Shown one piece after another: positions 44,161 to 55,678 of a stretch of 64,000 nt of DNA (position 1 is the stretch's first letter; the number at the start of each line of letters is the position of its first letter). The DNA is from Aquilaria yunnanensis. Its lineage: Eukaryota > Streptophyta > Magnoliopsida > Malvales > Thymelaeaceae. Position numbers and translations under genes: made by a program. The DNA is taken from assembly GCA_039654915.1 (NCBI GenBank), contig CM077597.1, positions 59,114,001 through 59,178,000 on the forward strand, given 5' to 3'. Under the pieces are notes generated by a model. That model made no database searches. It saw nothing but the letters and a program-made list of their open reading frames with translations, and had not been told where the DNA came from.

Positions 44161-46298
44161 AAAAATGTAGAAACAAAAGATGTAGAGCTGATCCCTGGCC
44201 GGAACACTCGAGTAGGGAAAAAATTGGCCAAGGGTGACAAAGATAGGCTTGTATCTTTCCTGTTAATGAACAAAGATCTATTCGCCTACTCTCCGAAAGA
44301 CATGCCTAAGGTCCCAGCATAATCCACCTGATGGGTTTCGGGAGCCAAATAGTGCAGCAGAATTTAACCGAAACCCTCTAGGATCCAAGTGAAACGGGGT
44401 AAACCGGGTGTTTGAAAATTTTCATACCTAATTTTTAGTTGAGATCTCTCACTCAACTGTAGAGTCGAATCACAAAACCTGAACAGTTGACGTGTTCAAG
44501 CTCTCTATGGTATCCACATGAGCCTCTCGGGATCACCACGCTTCCATCGCGTCCTGGCGGATGCATTTCTCTTGCGCTCGCAGTGCTAGCTTGCGTCCTC
44601 CAAGGAATTGCAAGAGAATAGTGCGGCTGTCCTTTTGGGAGGCTAGGGCTAGGAGACCCGCGAATTTCTCACTAGAAGTTGTATTTATAGTGATACTCAA
44701 CTTCCAGGCCTAATGGGTTTCAAAGCCCTAATCGAATTAGGATTTAATTTCGGGCTTAATAATGGCTCAACTCTTGGGCCCATTATTAATACAAAATTAA
44801 AGTGAAACCAATTCCCAAATAATTAGCCCATGCACTCTAATGATCCAAATAGCTCTATGTGTGTGACCCAATAGGCTCTTACCACACTGGGAATCATCAT
44901 AAATCACATTTATGATCATAAACAATGAGCGGTGTCTAGCAACACAACATTGCTACCTAAGTGACAAGATTGTCGATGATTCGACTAAACCTTTATGATC
45001 ATCACCGAAATATGCCATTGTTCCTTTGTCCAAGATATCAAGACTAAGCACGAGACATGGAATGTGTCACTCTCGTATAGCCCAATCTTTTGTTTCTTGA
45101 TCACCGAGCAGACTAACTTAAGCTAATGACATTGATATCGTATATTAACTCATCCGAGCATGGCCATGCATTTTTCTAAGTCTTACTTTATCAAGGGGCC
45201 CGAAGATATCACTCCCGTTACATAGGAGGGACAAATCCCATCTTGATCATACAAATCCTTCCACATGATATGTTACATACCCAACGACCTCCTTCAAGTT
45301 CACTCAGTTACGAGCAACAAAGGAAAGTATCAAAGTGTGTGACTCACATGTTGGAAACCTTGATGATGTTAGGTTGAAGGACTACATATACCATGATCAC
45401 TATGATAATCACTTATGACACTCATATAACGATCCATGTAGTGTTCTCATGGTAGGTCGGTCCAGTACACAAGTTCTCCAACTTGTACCCATATGTAGAC
45501 TACATATCTCATATTAGTCTCCACATATGCTAGTCATTATGTATTATTGCAACCCGCTCCACAATAATACTAGACCAGGGACGTTTAAGAATATCATTAT
45601 TCTAGGGTTACAATTATGTTTGTTAAGTTACGCAGAAACCAAAGAACATACATAATTGCTGGATTAATGCCTTAATAAAATATCATGACTCAATGTGCAA
45701 AAATACAATCATCACATGATAGGCTTTTTGGGCACAACACTAACACTGTCATAGTCTCAAAGTATGCCCTGACGCTAGGACAGTTTGGCAGAAAAAATGG
45801 AACCTATCGGCTCATAAGAACTCCTTCGTTAAAACTGAGGTTAGGCGCCTGATTGAGGCAGGGGTAATAAGAGAAGTTAAGTACCCTGAATGGCGCAACA
45901 ATGTGGTTATCGCCACAAAAGAAGGGACTGAAAAGCTCCGAATGTTGAAGATGTAAAGCTGAGCCCTGGCCGGAACACCCGAGTAGGGAAAAAATTGGCC
46001 AAGGGTGACAAAGATAGGCTTGTATCTTTCCTATTAACGAACAAAGATCTATTCGCCTACTCTTCGAAAGACATGCCTGGGGTCGACCCCAGCATAATCC
46101 GCCATAGTCTCGAAGTACACCCTAATGCTAGGCCAGTTCGGCAGAAAAAATGGAACCCATCGGCTCATAAGAACTCATTCGCTAAAACCGAGGTTAGGCG
46201 CCTAATTGAGGCAAGGGTAATAAGAGAAGTTAAGTACCCCAAATGGCTCAGCAATGTGGTTATCGCCACAAAAGAATGGAGTGAAAAGCTCCGAATGT
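44161..46298 (+). repeat. pol: ~354 bp direct duplication in Tat-4 pol, first copy split by L3
   Basis: Unit 1 (about 44178-44328 plus 45746-45944) and unit 2 (45945-46298) encode the same RT N-terminal stretch (GRNTRVGKKLAKGDKDRLVSF, then KWNPSAHKNSFAKTEVRRL). The units differ at roughly one base in twelve by eye. The break between them is at 45944/45945 inside ccgaatg|ttgaagatg. L3 entered only unit 1, so the duplication is older than L3. Confidence 0.85.
44329..45745 (-). mobile_element. Solo LTR L3 (orphan family L)
   Basis: A 1,417 bp LTR. The plus strand reads TGATGGG...ACTAACA. The flanks are ccacc (44324-44328) and ctgtc (45746-45750). The undisturbed second pol unit has ccgcc here, so both flanks can derive from ccgcc by C-to-T or G-to-A changes. 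Confidence 0.88.
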
Positions 46299-47863
46299 GT
46301 ATCGATTTTTGGAACCTGAATGATGGCTGTCTGAAGGACTCCTACACTTTGCCAGCCATAGACCAGTTGGTGGATTCAACCGCCGAGTACGGTCTCCTGA
46401 GTTTCCTCGATGCCTTCAGCGGGTATCATCAAATTCAGATGGACCCCGAAGATGAAGAAAAAATTGCCTTCATCATCGAAGTTGGCACCTATTGCTACGT
46501 CAGAATGCCCTACGGGCTTAAGAATGCAGAGGCTACCTATCAGAGGTTGATGAATAAAGTGTTAGTTTCTTTGATCGGAAGGAACATGGAGGCGTATTTC
46601 GATGATATAATAGTTAAGAGCATAATGCCTAGTAATCATATCATCGACTTAGGTGAAACCTTCCAACGACCTTGGCAGTTCGGCATTTGCCTTAACCCTG
46701 AAAAGTGTGTTTGGAGTCTACGCAGGAAAGTTCCTCGGGCTTATGGTGTCAGAAAGGGGAATAGACGCCAACCCCGAAAAGGTCAAAGCCTTGTTAGGAT
46801 TCTAAACACCCACAACCACTAAATATATACAAAGGCTTACCGGAAGAATCATTTCCCTTGGTAGATTCATTTCCAGGTACAGCGACCGATGTCGACCATT
46901 CTTCAAGGTGCTCACCAAAGCAACTAAAAGCAAAGGCAACTCGGGAACTGAGGAGCAACCTTGGAACCCCAAATGTCAAAAAGCTTGGGATGAGCTTAAA
47001 AGCTACCTAACCCGTTTGCCAACACTTCGGCACCCGTGGGAAGGAAAACCTGTCAATCTCTACCTAACAGTCACAGAAAAAGCTGGGAGTTTAGTCCTAG
47101 TGAAAGAAGAGGGTGGGAGGCAGTGGCCAGTAAATTATGTAAGAAAGTCCCTGCACGGCGCCGAGGTTAGGTACCCATTGCTCCGAAAAGCCATTTATGC
47201 CTTAGTACTCGCATGTAGGAGACTACGGCCCTACTTTCAGGGACACGCCATCATCGTCCAAAGTAACCTACTTTTTCGTGACATAATGAAGAAGGTAGAG
47301 CACTCGGGAAGGCTGTCAAAATGGTGTATCGAGCTTGGAGAATATGACATCACTTATGAGCCAAGAAGGGCAATAAAGCCCAAGAATTGGCAGACTTCAT
47401 CGCTGAAGTTCCAGAAATCGAGGATGCTGAAGCCACCTCAGAAGATCTGATAAGGACTGAACCAAAGTGGAAACTCTTTGTTGATGGAGCGATAGGCGCC
47501 GAGCATTAAGGCACTGGAGTGATTCTCCGAGGGCCCAAAGTCATGGAAACCACCAAAGCCATCAAGTTCGGTTTCGATGTTACCAATAACAACGCCGAAT
47601 ATGAAGCCCTCATAGCAGCATTAAAACTGGCCAGAAAAGTTGGCATGAGAAACCTTAAGGCCCACAGTGACTCACAGCTGGTGGTCCGGCAAGCGACCGG
47701 AGATTATGCTATACAGGATTCAACCTTGGCAAAATATCATGACCTCGTCAAGAAACTCATTGAAGAGTTTGACTCGATACAGATAGAAAATGTGCCTCAA
47801 ACAGATAATGCTGAAGCCGACACCTTGGTCATGTCCAAGGTACCCACCGAGATGCTGAGTTAG
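46299..47863 (+). pseudogene. pol: Tat-4 RT, RNase H and second RNase H
   Basis: RT keeps LDAFSGY and the catalytic Asp pair (YFDDI; Tat-1 has YVDD). The frame breaks near 46700-46820. 46908-47450 is the first RNase H and connection, again without the usual first Asp (LYLTVTEK). 47460-47863 is the archaeal-like RNase H (FVDGA, NAEYEAL, SDSQLV, NAEAD), with a stop at 47507-47509 (H*GTG). The two RNase H domains in tandem define the Tat lineage. Confidence 0.9.
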
Positions 47864-49121
47864 CCCAGCACAGAGCTAATGTGCATAGCTACCTCGGGAG
47901 AAGGATGGCAAGATTCCATCAAAAAATATCTTCAACTTCGGCACTCCCTGAAGACCCTACCGAGGCCGCAAAAGTGCGAAAATGCACTAGGAGATACTTC
48001 CTCATTGAGGAGGAACTATACAGACAAAGGTATGCAAGTCCCTTGCAGAGGTGCATAACTGACGAGGACGTCAGAACAATCCTCGAAGAAGTTCATGAGG
48101 GGGCCTGTGGTTCCCATATAGGAACAGACGCCCTCGCCGGAGTACTACTTCGCTAGGGTTACTTTTGGCCTACCCTAAGAAAGGATGCAAGGCAATTTCT
48201 TCAAAAATGTGACAATTGTGAAAGACACGCCAACATCCAGAGACAACCCTCAGAAAAGATAACTTCGGCAAATTACACTTGCCCCTTCGCTATCTGGGGT
48301 ATTGACCTCATCGGAACTCTCCCAAGCGACCCGATGGAGTGAAATATTGCGTAGTTGCAATAGACTACTTCACTAAATGGATCGAAGCAGAGGCTTTGGC
48401 ATCGATCTCGGTGAAGGACATCCAGAAGTTTGTTTGGAAAAACATCATATGCCAATTCGGCATACCAAGGGTAATAGTGGCCGACAATGGTACCCAGTTT
48501 ACTGACAAAGGGTTTCGAGAATTCATGAATAACCTCGGCATAAAGCTACACTTCGCTCCGGTAGCCTATCCCCAAAGTAATGGGCAAGTCAAGGTGTCCA
48601 ATAGGACAATTATGGACAGCCTGAAGAAAAGGCTAAAAGAGGCAAAGGGGAAATGGCCAGGGGAACTCCCAACTGTACTATGGAGCTATCGCACAACTCC
48701 CCGAAGGGCCATAGGAGAAACTCCTTTCTTGCTTATATTCAAAACAGAAGCCATTATTCCCATTGAGGTCATACGGCCTTCAGTAAGAATACAGGTGTTC
48801 GACGAATAAGGAAACAACCTTGGCTTGAGGGCAAAACTAGACCTCATGGCCGAACTCAGGAGAAAGGCTTTCCAACAAAGAGTAGCCGACACCACTTACT
48901 TGGATGTAAGGAAAAAAGAAATCAAGAAGGGGGACCTCGTCCTTCGAAAGGCCGAATTCGAGCCGCGAAGGCCATTAGATGGGATACTTTGGGCAAACGA
49001 GGGCAGACCTTATTTGGTGCTCGATGAAATTTGCCCAGGGGTTTACAAATTAGGTGATGCCGAGGGAGTAGAGGTTAAAAACACTTGGCATTCAGATTCT
49101 TTGAAAAAAATTTACACTTAG
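47864..49121 (+). pseudogene. pol: Tat-4 integrase
   Basis: The HHCC finger is HEGACGSHIG...CDNCERH, with a stop at 48154-48156. The core has WGIDLIG and VADNGTQF for the two Asp, but the catalytic Glu position reads GQVKVSNRT where Tat-5 and the shifted frame of Tat-1 have GQVEVSNRT, so Glu is replaced by Lys. A frameshift lies near 48330 and a stop at 48807-48809. The C-terminal end (VYKLGDAEGVEVKNTWHSD) closes at 49119-49121. No chromodomain is present, as expected for Tat. Confidence 0.9.
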
Positions 49122-49515
49122 TCATTTTTTCCTGAAGAAAAGCTTGTGATTACTCTTCCTCGAAATCACCAGTAAAAATGTGGTTTATAAACCAAATACG
49201 GTCACACTACTAAAATGCATTGACTTTTTTCAAAGGTGTTAGTTCCTTAGCAAACCTAAAACTCAGCCGAATACGTTCGAAAAAAATAGTCCACATATTG
49301 GAAAAACCTCACCAAAGGAACAACAATATGAAGCTTCCCGAAGGCATGATTACGGACGTGGATGTTCGCCAAAAATACACACACAGAATTAGACAAACTT
49401 ATGAAGGGTCGTGATCAAAGGAAAGAACGAGAACTTAGGGAAAATTTCTCATTCATAAGTTCTGAGGCAACATTAAAAGAGAGTAAGATTACAAGAAAAA
49501 GAAAGAAGAAAAAGC
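49122..49515. other. Spacer between Tat-4 pol and antisense gene
   Basis: A-rich non-coding DNA between two convergent genes. Repeats like those at 4519-4999 are not seen. Nothing else is recognisable. Confidence 0.5.
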
Positions 49516-51085
49516 CTATTGAGCCGGAGCGTCCGAAACCTCCTCGGCATTGGTATCTTTTTCTTGGACAGGAGCATCCGAAGGCACGGGCACAATAGGG
49601 GGGAGGTTGAGGAACTCCAGCTTCGACCACGTCCACCTGGGCTACTTGGGAAAATCCAAAGCAGCCAGGAAGGAGAGCTCGGGTTCAGGGTGCCAAGAAA
49701 GGACTTGATGCCGCACCAAACAGAAACCGTCTTGAAAAGACACCTTCATCATTTCATCGGATTGGTCCTTCTCAGCACTAAGAGTTGATAGCTCGGCTAT
49801 AAGCTCAGCAACCTCCCTCTCAAGTTTCTTCTTCTTCTTTTTCTTGGCCTCCTTCTTCAACGAATTGACCTCGGCTTGGAGATCGGTATTCAAAGCAAGC
49901 GCCTTCGCAAGGTTCTCAGCATCTTCTGCCTTTTCCTTCAGAAGGGCTTCGTTCTCCGAAGAGAGAACAGCACACTTTGGGTCGAGGTCCTCAACCTTGT
50001 CGAAAAAGTTGAGAAAGAGCTCTTTCTTGCTCTCCCAAAGCTCGGTCCGAAGATTCTCCAAGTCCTCATTCGCAATTTTGCTCAATTCGTCACACTTGAG
50101 GACGTATTTGGCACAAAACTCCTTCGCCCTCCTCAGAGAATTCTCGGACGGAGAATGAGCCTCAGTCTGCTTTGCCACCCAAACTCAGAAGTATCCGCTG
50201 TATGCCAGGAGCTGCAGAAAAGAAAGTATCGAGTAAAGGTCAAAGGACAACAACAATTCAGAAGAAAATTTTCTAAGTCCTCAAAAGAAAAAGAGAAAAA
50301 ATTTACTTGGGCGGCTTGTTCACTCATCCTCGCTGCGAGGATCTGCTCGTTTGGGCATTCGGCGAGGAGGGACTCGAAGGTGGTGTTCATCAGCACACCC
50401 CTCGCCATTTGGGGAGCCATCAACTAACTGTCCTCAGAGAACAGGTTCATGTCCTCCGTGAAAGTCCAAAAGGGCTCCCTCGGTACTTTGTCCTTTGGGA
50501 TATGGCCACCTGAAGCGCCCTCTTCCGGGCATGAACTTCCACCCAGGGAGCATGTGTCACCTCCTCTGCAAAATCACGCTAAAGTTCCATCAGTACATTG
50601 TCCCTTAGCCATCCATCTATAAGATCATAGATACCAAAAACACTAAGATTCATAGACAAACAGCTAAGGAACGAACCTGGTTAAACCTCGGTAACGATGT
50701 CCTCGGTCTCGCCCACTTCGCGGACTTCACCGAGAACGTACTTGCCTTTCCTTCTCCTACTCTCCTCGAGCTCTTGAGCCAAAGTCCCTCCGACCAAAGT
50801 CTCAGTAGTTGTATCCAAACTCAGAGCAGTCTCGAGGGTGGTAGGATCCGGAGGTGGATCGGCGTAGGCAGGAGACCGAGCAGGCGATTGGTCATGCACT
50901 TCGACGACGTCTTCGGGGGGAGGGGGAAGGACATCCACCTTGGGTTTCCTCACCTTAGACGGGCCTCTGTTGGTCTTCCTCCTCTTCACAGGTGCTTTCC
51001 TTCGTGTCTGCTCCCCCTTCTCGGCCTGCCCGAGAAAAAGGGACTTGTAAAACTCCGCAGATTGATCACCCATCTCTACAAAAGG
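49516..51085 (-). pseudogene. Antisense spliced gene of Tat-4, exons 2-4
   Basis: Exon 2 starts at about 51076 (M-G-D-Q-S-A-E) and runs through a basic and Pro-rich region to 50677. Intron 2 is 50566-50676 (111 bp). Exon 3 is about 50565-50307, and intron 3 is 50212-50306 (95 bp). Exon 4 is a long Lys/Glu/Leu coiled coil down to the stop at 49516-49518, with one earlier stop near 49642 (FPK*). Exon 1 with the Transposase_28-like domain and the promoter are missing because the element is cut by a Tekay LTR at 51142. The gene converges on pol, as in Tat-1 and Tat-5. Confidence 0.8.
50566..50676 (-). other. Intron 2 of the Tat-4 antisense gene
   Basis: The minus strand has donor CAG|GTTCGT and acceptor TTTTGCAG|AGGAGG. 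The Tat-5 counterpart (57018-57128) is also 111 bp, with TAG|GTTGGT and TTTCAG|AGGATA. Confidence 0.6.
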
Positions 51086-51141
51086 AAAAAACATCAGTGT
51101 AAGTCCAAAAGGAACAAATATAAGAAAAACCTAGAAGATAA

Positions 51142-52778
51142 TGTCACACCCGACACAGGCCCTGACCCATTCACTAAGTTGTACTCTCACCCAAATCGTA
51201 GTTTAGTTACCAACTTTTCAATTCAGCCAACTGAAGTTGCTTAACCTTAAGTCTTATTTTCTTAAGGTATTTAGCCTGGGAGGTCGGCCAGGAGGCTTAT
51301 GAGTAAAACCTAATTAGTTACTTGCAGTAGAAGTAAGGCCCAATACCACAAACTTGCAAAACAAGCAAGGCTGGAATTTAATAACTTGCATGACAAGCAA
51401 GGCTTTAATAGGTAACTTACATTACAAGCAAGGCAAACACTAAATGGAATTTAAGTGTTTAAGATGTGTGCAATCAAGTGTGCTATTTAGAATGGCAACC
51501 AAGAAGCCCAAGGTATCATTTAGTTTGAAACTCATGTTTTGAGTGCACATGAACATTTGGCCATAATTAGTACAAAGGAGGTTCACAAGATGAACATACT
51601 TCACATTCATACCAGAACATACATAAACGCATAAGCATTCATCATTTACATGTCCAAAACCAAATCACAAGTGCAAGCATAACTTGGTCTACTAAGGTAC
51701 TCCATGTACCACAAAAGAAACTAGGCATAACCGAGACTACAAACATATGTACATAACCAAATGTAGTCTACCTAATACACCAACACATGGCCACATGCCA
51801 TGATTCACAAAAGTTTTCATTAACCCAAGTTACACTTACAAACCAAAACCTATAATGCCCAAACAAGACATTCAGTATGCCATAAAGCAGGACACACTGC
51901 AGTACCAGTCTTATGGCCATGTTCATGGTCATAAAAGTGAAAACTATGATCAGAGCAATGGTCCACATATCCATGCCGCACACCTAGACAAGTCCCACTC
52001 TACAAAGCATGCACAACTTAAGACATAAGTCTGGGCCAACTTCAATAAAAGACTTGTAATGTATAAGTTAACCAAGCCAAGCACACATTGGCACATACCT
52101 TAGTATACAAGCAAACCTAGCACAATACACTAGCAAACTCAAGCTACTATAACTCAGGCCGAATATCCTTTCCTGAAAAACAAATTTATGGGCAATGAGT
52201 ACAATACTCAGTAGAGTTCACCATTATTACCAACTCATTAAAGAGTTTATTTAGTTAACCCGAGTGTATAACTCAAGGCTTAACCTCCTCAAGCTCATAT
52301 TAATCTGCAAAATAAGACACAAAGACAACAAAACCACAACATATATATATACATACTAGCAAGTCCGAGACCTATTGGCAATAATAGTAAGTAAATGGTT
52401 AGCAAGCACAAGGAATCACGCAAGCACACAATGAACACACTCACACACCACAATGACCATTCGGCCAAATACCGTAACATGTGCCATTCTGCACTTTTGC
52501 ACACAAAACTTCACCATAAAGTCCACTTCCACTAGAGCTCCAAAATGCCTTGCAAATTGGCCTCATTCACTAGGATTTCTATCACATGTCCATAGTCAAT
52601 TAGCTAATCAACAATCACAACCGAAACATCTCAATAGCCCATCAAGTAACTAAGGTCATTTAGCATAATTAACCATCACTTAGCCACTTTAACACTTGAA
52701 TCATGGTATATTATGAAGCAATCAAGCAATCTAGTGAACGCTACCTCAATTCCAAGCTTGAGTTCCTCTCGGTCAATG
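51142..52778 (-). mobile_element. Tekay-type LTR, 3' part only
   Basis: The plus strand starts TGTCACACC at 51142 and aligns with about 1.64 kb of the Tekay-M LTR, then stops where LTR C3 begins. The remaining part of the LTR is not found after C3. It interrupts the antisense gene of Tat-4 and replaces its exon 1 and 3' LTR. Confidence 0.88.
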
Positions 52779-53328
52779 TCATAGCCAAAGTGCTATCGCC
52801 CCAGTAACTTGAGAACTCCGGCTAGGTGTCACGCTCGGTAAATCCGATGTCACCCACAAGGAGAGCCAGTACCGACCTCGAAAATGAGGAAGTCCGATGC
52901 CTTGAGCACACGACCTCAGTAATCTGCCAGCGCTCTCAAGGATGACTATGCCAACCTCGGGAAACTAGCGTGTTGCCCCGCCCGGAAAGTCGACTGAACC
53001 GGCTTCATGAGAGAAGGACCAGCCACCTTCGGCAGGAGAGAATCCCCCCGAAGGAGACACTTCAGAGCTGGGGAATCCCCCGAACTACTGGTACGATTAC
53101 AGAAGAAGGGTCCTCACTCCGAAGGGTGACCTCAACCAAGGGGACCTCGGGGTACAGCAGAAACAATTAAGGAGCCTCTAACATGTCGGCCGCACACGCT
53201 ACACACCACCCTCATTTGCGCTCTGACACACCGACGCCACCTACATCTTGTCATGTAGGTCTATTCTTGCCCTAGCTCATGGCCCGAGGAGCCTGCAGGC
53301 AGCTGGAGGCCCCCATGCCCAGAAGTAC
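52779..53328 (+). mobile_element. LTR C3 (Tat family C), truncated
   Basis: It begins TCATAGCC (for TGATAGCC) and follows family C for about 550 bp, to cccagaagtac at 53328, where it breaks off. The left flank caatg (52774-52778) lies in a Tekay LTR. No right end is present. Confidence 0.82.
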
Positions 53329-53853
53329 TTTGTTTACCAAGTTATGCTTGGTTGTTGATGGTTCATGGTATGTATATGTTGGATATTTATGAGGCAAGCT
53401 ATGGCATGTATATATATGACTGATGGATGTGTTTGGTTGGAAAACTTCTTGAGTACTAGTTTGGCCAAATGATCATATGCATATGAAAGTTGGTTTTCAA
53501 ACCTTAATGACTTATGTGGGCTTCTTTGTTGCCATGCATGGTAGTACACTTGAAAAAATCACACATCCTAGACACTTATTTACATGAATGTATGCCTTGC
53601 TTGTATTGCAAGTTAGTGGCAGTGGGTTGTGCTTCTATTGCAAGTAATTGTTTTAATTCTTTTAAAAGCCTCCTAGGCCACCTACCAGGGCCATTAACTT
53701 AAGAAAACAAGGCTTAAAGCCCAATAACAAGGGTTGGCCAAATTGAAAACTCTGCTAATAACATTTGAAAACTTATTACTTTGGCAAATTTTGAGCAACA
53801 GTGGGTGAGTGTTACAAAGTGTGCATGGGCCGGGGCCTGTATGGGGTGTGACA
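53329..53853 (+). mobile_element. Tekay-related LTR, last ~525 bp
   Basis: It is similar to the ends of S1 and the other Tekay LTRs (aagttatg..., gcttctttgttgccat, cttctattgcaagtaa, ggccacctaccagg) and ends GGGGTGTGACA. It is the most divergent Tekay-type LTR in this area. Confidence 0.7.
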
Positions 53854-54162
53854 CCAACTTCGGTAAAAGGTGTCCTCACCACCCTTGGATTTACGAAGCT
53901 ATAGACCTCGGAAATACAGATCCACCATCCTCGACAAAGGAAAAAGTCTACTAAAGTTGACCAACTCTTTCGAAGGGTTTTCCTTAATGGCCCTCGGGGA
54001 AAATCCCTGCCTGAATAGGTCTCACACCCCAAAGCAGTCTTACCGAGATATGAAAAGAATGGTTGAGGAGCCTCTGACAAACAGACCTCATACACGCCCC
54101 TGCACTCTAGCTAGAATGGCCTATGCCCAGCCGGAGATGCCTGCCTCCAATAGTACGAATCA
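53854..54162. other. Probable Tat LTR remnant
   Basis: GC-rich text with repeated cctcgg and ctcggaaa words like the U3 of family A, including aggagcctctgac. No ends, gene or clear family can be assigned. The last bases aatca are the likely target site of LTR D. Confidence 0.4.
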
Positions 54163-54971
54163 TGACGCCCTTCAGCATCTCCTTCGTGTGTCATGGTTAA
54201 GTCGGCAGGCCTTATGGAAATCGAGAAAGGTTCGGGATGAACGTACTCTTAGAAGATCACCTAAAAGTCACAGGAAGCATGGGTAAGGAGGTCACCGGAG
54301 TGTTTTTCCGGGGAGGAGCGTCCGACACCCAAGTAAGTGCTCTTGGAGGTAATGAGATGATGTCTTTAGAGTAAAGGAGTACCTTATCTCAAGTAACATC
54401 CCCCCCTACCCGGGATAATTACCCAGTACATATAGGGGGCCGGATAGTGATAGTTCTTCTCGTGTGGCCATCCCAGATCGTGACACGTGTTCGGCGGGAT
54501 GCATTCCACGTCTTTTGGTCAACAGGGGACTACTAGCAGGGCATGGGCCTCTGGGCTAGGAGTCTAATCAACCCGAGAGTGACGTGCTAGAGTGTCCTTG
54601 CAAACGGGATGTCAGGGTATGGCTAGGGCGGATTATCGGCGATGTCAAAGGCTCCTTAAATGCTTATGCTGTACCCCTGAGGTCCCTTTTTGGTAGAGGA
54701 GGCCTTTTTGGAGGACTTGTCCTCCGATGTCACTTTAGTATCGCAGGAGTATATTTCCCGAGGGTGACCTTTCTCGGAGGCACCGGCACTTCCGAGGATG
54801 GCTTACTCATTCTTTCGAGGTTGGCACTATTGTTTCCAAGAATGGAGAAATGCCGAGGCAGGATTTCGGGAGGTCGGGCATCCTTCTTTCCGTGGCAGGT
54901 AGTTTCCCTTCCAACGTTGGCGCTTTGTCCGAACCAGTGGGTTCTGAGGGTGATCAGTGCCTTGGCTATCA
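54163..54971 (-). mobile_element. LTR D, 3' LTR of Tat-5
   Basis: 809 bp. The plus strand reads TGACGCCC...GGCTATCA. Internal text (ccggagtgtttttccgggg, cgtgacacgtgttcgg) is shared with families A and C. A polypurine tract follows at 54972-54988 on the minus strand, so this is a 3' LTR and Tat-5 is minus-oriented. Confidence 0.82.
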
Positions 54972-54988
54972 CATGGCCCCTCCAAGGA
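54972..54988 (-). other. Polypurine tract of Tat-5
   Basis: The minus strand reads CCTTGGAGGGGCCATG next to the LTR start TGATAGCC. It is a variant of the tract in Tat-1 and Tat-2. Confidence 0.7.
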
Positions 54989-55678
54989 AGCCGCCGTGGG
55001 GCCTTTGACATTATGCTTTTGGGAAGGCTTCTTTACCGAACTCGCGGTTGGAGCTCTACCTAATGGGTTACTCTTTTTCAGAAGGCGTTCCTTCATGGCC
55101 GAGGTACCCTTCCCTAGTTCTTTCCGCGACCTCAAGGCGCCTGCCGCTTTTGCTTTTGCTTTCTTCTGCTGCCAGTTTGTGAACCGTCGGATCCTTTGGT
55201 CAAACATGTCAGTTATGGATAACCGTGCTTGGGTTTTCGCGATGTCAGAGGGGCGTGCCCTAGTTCTTCGCGTTGGATGACACGTGGTCACTAGATGGCG
55301 GGATAGTTACGCCAGTCAAACTAACTGTGTCTCTTCACCTTTGAGGAGTAATAATGAGTCTGTTGCGCTTCCGAGGGATAATAATGACGATGTTTCGCTT
55401 ATCCTCTTCGGTCTATATAAGCGCCTTTCACCTCATTTTTTTTGCCTCACTCTTTGCCTTTGCTCTCATCTATTCCGGAGCCTTCTCTTGTTTTTCTCCC
55501 CCTTTTTTGGCAGTGGTTTCTGCAGCGGAGTGATTTTCGGCAATTTTTGCGGCGGCGTTCAGTAATTTCAGCAAGACTTTTGGTGGGTACTTCCTCTTGT
55601 GATTTCTTTTCTCTTCTGTATTTGGAGGTCGCTTTTCTGAGGTCTCTCTGTTTCCTCACTTTTTTTTTTTTGTGAAAG
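54989..55678 (+). promoter_or_regulatory. Promoter and leader of the Tat-5 antisense gene
   Basis: Non-coding apart from short chance frames. TATATAA at 55413-55420 lies 259 bp before the ATG at 55679, followed by a long T/C-rich leader (cttttcttctctttt type). This is the same arrangement as 2212-2512 in Tat-1, although the sequences have diverged. Confidence 0.6.

Noticed and set aside
42221..44322. Host nucleic-acid-binding gene
   Set aside because: The CxxH knuckle, DNGS protease and adjacent RT place it in Tat gag-protease.
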